The position numbers were made by a program, and so were the translations under genes. A DNA stretch of 64,000 nucleotides from Plenodomus lindquistii (lineage: Eukaryota > Ascomycota > Dothideomycetes > Pleosporales > Leptosphaeriaceae), in assembly GCA_025504975.1 (NCBI GenBank), contig JANUWI010000020.1, forward strand, positions 806,001-870,000, given 5' to 3'. The notes beneath the pieces are model-generated. The model was not told the origin of the DNA. It searched no databases and was given only the letters and a program-made list of their open reading frames with translations. Below, one piece after another: positions 61,631 to 64,000 of the stretch. Each line of letters starts with the position of its first letter. Position 1 is the first letter of the stretch.

Positions 61631-62429
61631 ATGAAAACCGCTAGCTTCGTCGCGTGGTACCTCTGTGCCCTTGGCCTCCACGTAGTCGCCCAGGCACACG
61701 TGAAAATCATGCCCTTTGGTGCATCTATCGTGTCAGTAGGTCGTCTCTTATGCTTACTCTAAGCCACCCAATTTGCTAACATTCTACTAGAAATGCTGGC
61801 GTGGTCACCTCGGAACCAAACTGGAAAATTCAGGTGTCACTGATTTCGAGTTTGTAGAGAGTCTGAAGGAAGGCTGCAGCGGTAGCAACAACCACCAGGC
61901 ACACGAAGGCCATGCTGGTTCCCTGGCCACAGATTACGCACACAACAACAACCTAACAGGCTGGCTAGATCAAAATCCTCCTGATATCATCATCATGCTC
62001 CTTGGTACAAACGACATCCTGCACGGCAAGAAGCCACCAGGGGAAATTCTTGCGGCGTACGATACCCTTCTGGCGCAGATGCGGGCAAAGAACCCCAGCA
62101 TACAACTTATACTCTCCAGTCTTTTGCCTCTTGACCCAAGGCGCTGGCCCAACGCCGGCGTACAGGCAGTGAAAGCGCTTAACGCTGCCATGGTGTCCTG
62201 GGCACCCAGCCGCTCGACGGCACAGTCCCCTATCTACTTTACCGATACCTCTACTAACTTCTTCGCTGTCTCGGACACCACAGACGGCGAGCATCCCAAC
62301 AACTTGGGCAATGAGAAGGTTGCGGCGAAGCTATTCGGGCCTACGAGGAACGCCATCTGCGCCGCTCGTCGGGCGCGAGCGGTTGCTTCACACTCCCGGC
62401 CACGACGCATCGCTGATTGGACACGGTAG
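61631..62429 (+). CDS. Secreted SGNH/GDSL-type hydrolase
   Basis: The exons are 61631-61735 and 61791-62429, with a 55-bp intron (GTAGGT donor, TGCTAAC branch site, CTACTAG acceptor); 247 residues. A signal peptide covers about residues 1-21 (hydrophobic, ending V-V-A-Q-A). Block I is M-P-F-G-A-S-I, so the catalytic Ser stays but the usual Asp of G-D-S is Ala. C-W-R follows across the intron. Block II has G-H-A-G, block III L-G-T-N-D, and block V D-G-E-H-P-N with the catalytic Asp and His. Fungal members are extracellular esterases acting on acylated carbohydrates or lipids. The C-terminal ~25 residues are Arg/Ala-rich and atypical, so the true end of the domain is earlier. No damage. Confidence 0.8.
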
Positions 62430-62801
62430 CTGGGACTGAGTACAGAGGCACAGGAGGCAGAGTAAGGGATCAGGGCACACTTGGACATGTAGCAAAGAGG
62501 CGCAGATGGCGCTTCGGGCGCGAGGGTCAGGCATGGGGGCTGCGCACTCAGCAGGACCAACACTCACTACGAGTTGGATCTTGGCAGGCTGACTAGGAGG
62601 TAATGTCTGATCACGACAAAGCGCGGTTCTAGAACGACTTTTAACGAGTAAGAAGCATAGGTTGGCTCTCTTTCCACGGTAGTTTGGCTCGTAGCCTCAG
62701 CTGCCCTTCGTGTACTGTAGTTGCGACGAACTTGGGCTCCCATTTCTTACTACTGGTGAAGAGCCTACTTCCTAGCTACCTATATGCTACTTTGAAACAC
62801 T
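62430..62801. other. Intergenic between convergent secreted-protein genes
   Basis: No supported gene. Confidence 0.45.
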
Positions 62802-63512
62802 CTAACACTCCGAAGTAATACCCAAGTTGACTAAGACTTGAGCACAGGAGGGAGCAATCCCGTTCCCTTTCCCGTTCTTCCCACGGCAAGGAGGTTTAGG
62901 TCCAACCCGGTCCTGAGTATTATACTGTCCGTATACAACCATATAGCTATTCGGCGGATATCGAATCCCTGTTGGTCTCTCCTCTCTCTCGTACACGTAC
63001 ATTGCCATATCCTCTGCATGCCACTTAGACGTCCCCTGATACGTCCGATCCTTAACCTGTCCCCAAAGAACAGGTGCTTGCGTGCGGAGCCTGCCATCAA
63101 ATGCGGCTTGTACCGTGATACCTGTTGGCTCTGTCCCATGGGGTATAGAACCCAGGTACACTCCTACTCCTGGAACCCAAAGCGCAGCCACCAGGGCTGG
63201 TGGGCTTGTCTGTCGCCACGCATTCACTGCGTATTCATCGATAGTATCCGTTGTCCACTGGGAATTTGCCGGCTGTTTGACAAAGCCACTCCATGTGGTT
63301 CCTGGTCCTTGACCCCAGTTCGTAAGGGGTGGGTCTGTTGCACGCTTCTCGAACCAGGTCTCTTCGTCTGTCCCTTCATCAAGCTGGCTCTCCTGTAGCA
63401 GTACAACGTCGTCTGCCAGCGCATGGCCTTGGTTCGGATAGGCATAAGCTGTGCCCAGGACCTGCCTAAAGGCGAGGAGGCCAAGTAATGCCTTTACGAC
63501 CGAGAGCTGCAT
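62802..63512 (-). CDS. Secreted deaminase-like protein with a Kex2-type propeptide site
   Basis: A 236-residue single exon. Signal peptide residues ~1-24 (hydrophobic, ending A-Y-A), then a ~35-residue acidic pro-region ending F-E-K-R, a Kex2-type Lys-Arg site at ~57-58. The mature part has W-H-A-E-D-M-A-M-Y-V-Y near residue 165-175 and, near the C-terminus, K-P-P-C-R-G-K-N-G with P-S-C about 13 residues later, then V-L-V-N-L-G-I. An H-A-E followed by P-C...C is the zinc-site signature of the cytidine-deaminase fold, and the layout resembles bacterial polymorphic-toxin deaminases (SCP1.201-like) and their fungal relatives. A secreted nucleic-acid or nucleotide deaminase acting on competitors or hosts is an inference. 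The C-x-x-C spacing is wider than canonical, which weakens the call. Confidence 0.55.
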   Translation of the reverse strand: MQLSVVKALLGLLAFRQVLGTAYAYPNQGHALADDVVLLQESQLDEGTDEETWFEKRATDPPLTNWGQGPGTTWSGFVKQPANSQWTTDTIDEYAVNAWRQTSPPALVAALWVPGVGVYLGSIPHGTEPTGITVQAAFDGRLRTQAPVLWGQVKDRTYQGTSKWHAEDMAMYVYEREERPTGIRYPPNSYMVVYGQYNTQDRVGPKPPCRGKNGKGNGIAPSCAQVLVNLGITSEC

Positions 63513-64000
63513 ACTGAGGCGTGGGTATTGACTATGGTTTGTACGGCAGTGGACGGGTCGAGTGTAGTATAGATAGATTTAGTTGTTGATTTGGGAAAGG
63601 TAGCATAGATAGAAGAAGGTAGGAATCGCGTAACGAACTGAGATGGTAGAAGGGAGCATACAAGAGGGTACATATACTTGTCATGTTGCGTATGAAGCTG
63701 CTCGAGAACGAACTAGGTCCGCTGCGCAGAGTACGCCTTGCTACCAAAGGGGTATGCGCCCTAGTAGACTGTTTCAGGAGAAAGGCACAGCAAGAGAGAG
63801 GGCGCTTACATGTATTGCCTGAACGAAGCAACTACCGTGCCCGGTTACATGATACTATAGTCTGTTTCGTCGCAGAGGCACAGAAAGCTACCTGATCCTT
63901 GGAAAGTGGCAGATAACAATCGACTACGGCAAGGCGGATTTGGTCTAGCACGAATCTACCTAGAAGGGTTTAGCTGTTCTAGATGTGCATGACGTAAGTT
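63513..64000. other. Upstream region and window edge, no supported gene
   Basis: Short unsupported frames only (63532-63831 minus and 63683-63895 plus overlap). Confidence 0.4.

Overview
This window comes from a filamentous ascomycete (Pezizomycotina). The evidence is short GT..AG introns of about 45-70 bp with CTAAC/CTGAC-type branch sites, and families typical of that group: PNP_UDP and NB-ARC/TPR proteins, CorA-like proteins, orsD/telomere-linked-helicase-like proteins and RID-like DNA methyltransferases. It also holds a Ty3/gypsy chromovirus-type retrotransposon. Many decayed genes carry nonsense codons that one C-to-T change at CAG, CAA or CGA would produce, as expected from repeat-induced point mutation (RIP). 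I cannot name a species. The region reads as accessory, repeat-rich and possibly subtelomeric chromatin.

Layout. 0-7 kb: coiled-coil genes, a broken hemerythrin-like gene, a broken kinase-like N-terminus, an intact tandem SUMO-like gene without a diglycine end, and a PD-(D/E)XK relic. 7-11.5 kb: decayed DNA with a foldback element and JmjC and SET domain relics. 11.5-23.9 kb: the main system. Two NB-ARC/TPR (NLR) genes lie in an inverted duplication around a CorA-like membrane-protein gene, a stand-alone PNP_UDP gene and a Tc1/mariner-type transposase. 24-32 kb: RIP-like relics (ferric reductase, an orsD/TLH-like zinc-finger protein and an unknown), a palindrome-rich terminal-inverted-repeat element and a small MADS-like gene. 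32.7-39.1 kb: an LTR retrotransposon with 5-bp target duplication, an internal pol deletion and a spliced antisense cargo gene. 39.8-43.7 kb: a DDE transposase-like gene with about a dozen short introns that nearly all carry one near-palindromic motif, next to a second orsD/TLH fragment. 44-47 kb: an SNF2-like helicase relic. 47.7-52.5 kb: minisatellites, a modular repeat array and a 321-bp satellite. 52.5-54.4 kb: two pieces of a C5 DNA methyltransferase in permuted order. 54.7-60.8 kb: a BTB-like gene and unrecognised genes. 61.6-63.5 kb: a secreted SGNH hydrolase and a secreted deaminase-like protein.

How the genes may work together. The C-terminus of the PNP_UDP protein and the first 25 residues of both NLRs share one motif with identical spacing, F-G-x-x-N-x-G-x-Q-x-(G/A)-x-x-x-G-x-V. 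This matches the fungal PP (pseudo-palindromic, RHIM-like) amyloid signalling motif. I infer a split immune or cell-death cassette: the NLR oligomerises on a ligand read by its TPR array, its N-terminal motif templates amyloid folding of the effector's C-terminal motif, and the PNP domain (a family with known nucleosidase members) acts on nucleotides. This is the strongest candidate for an under-described system in the window.
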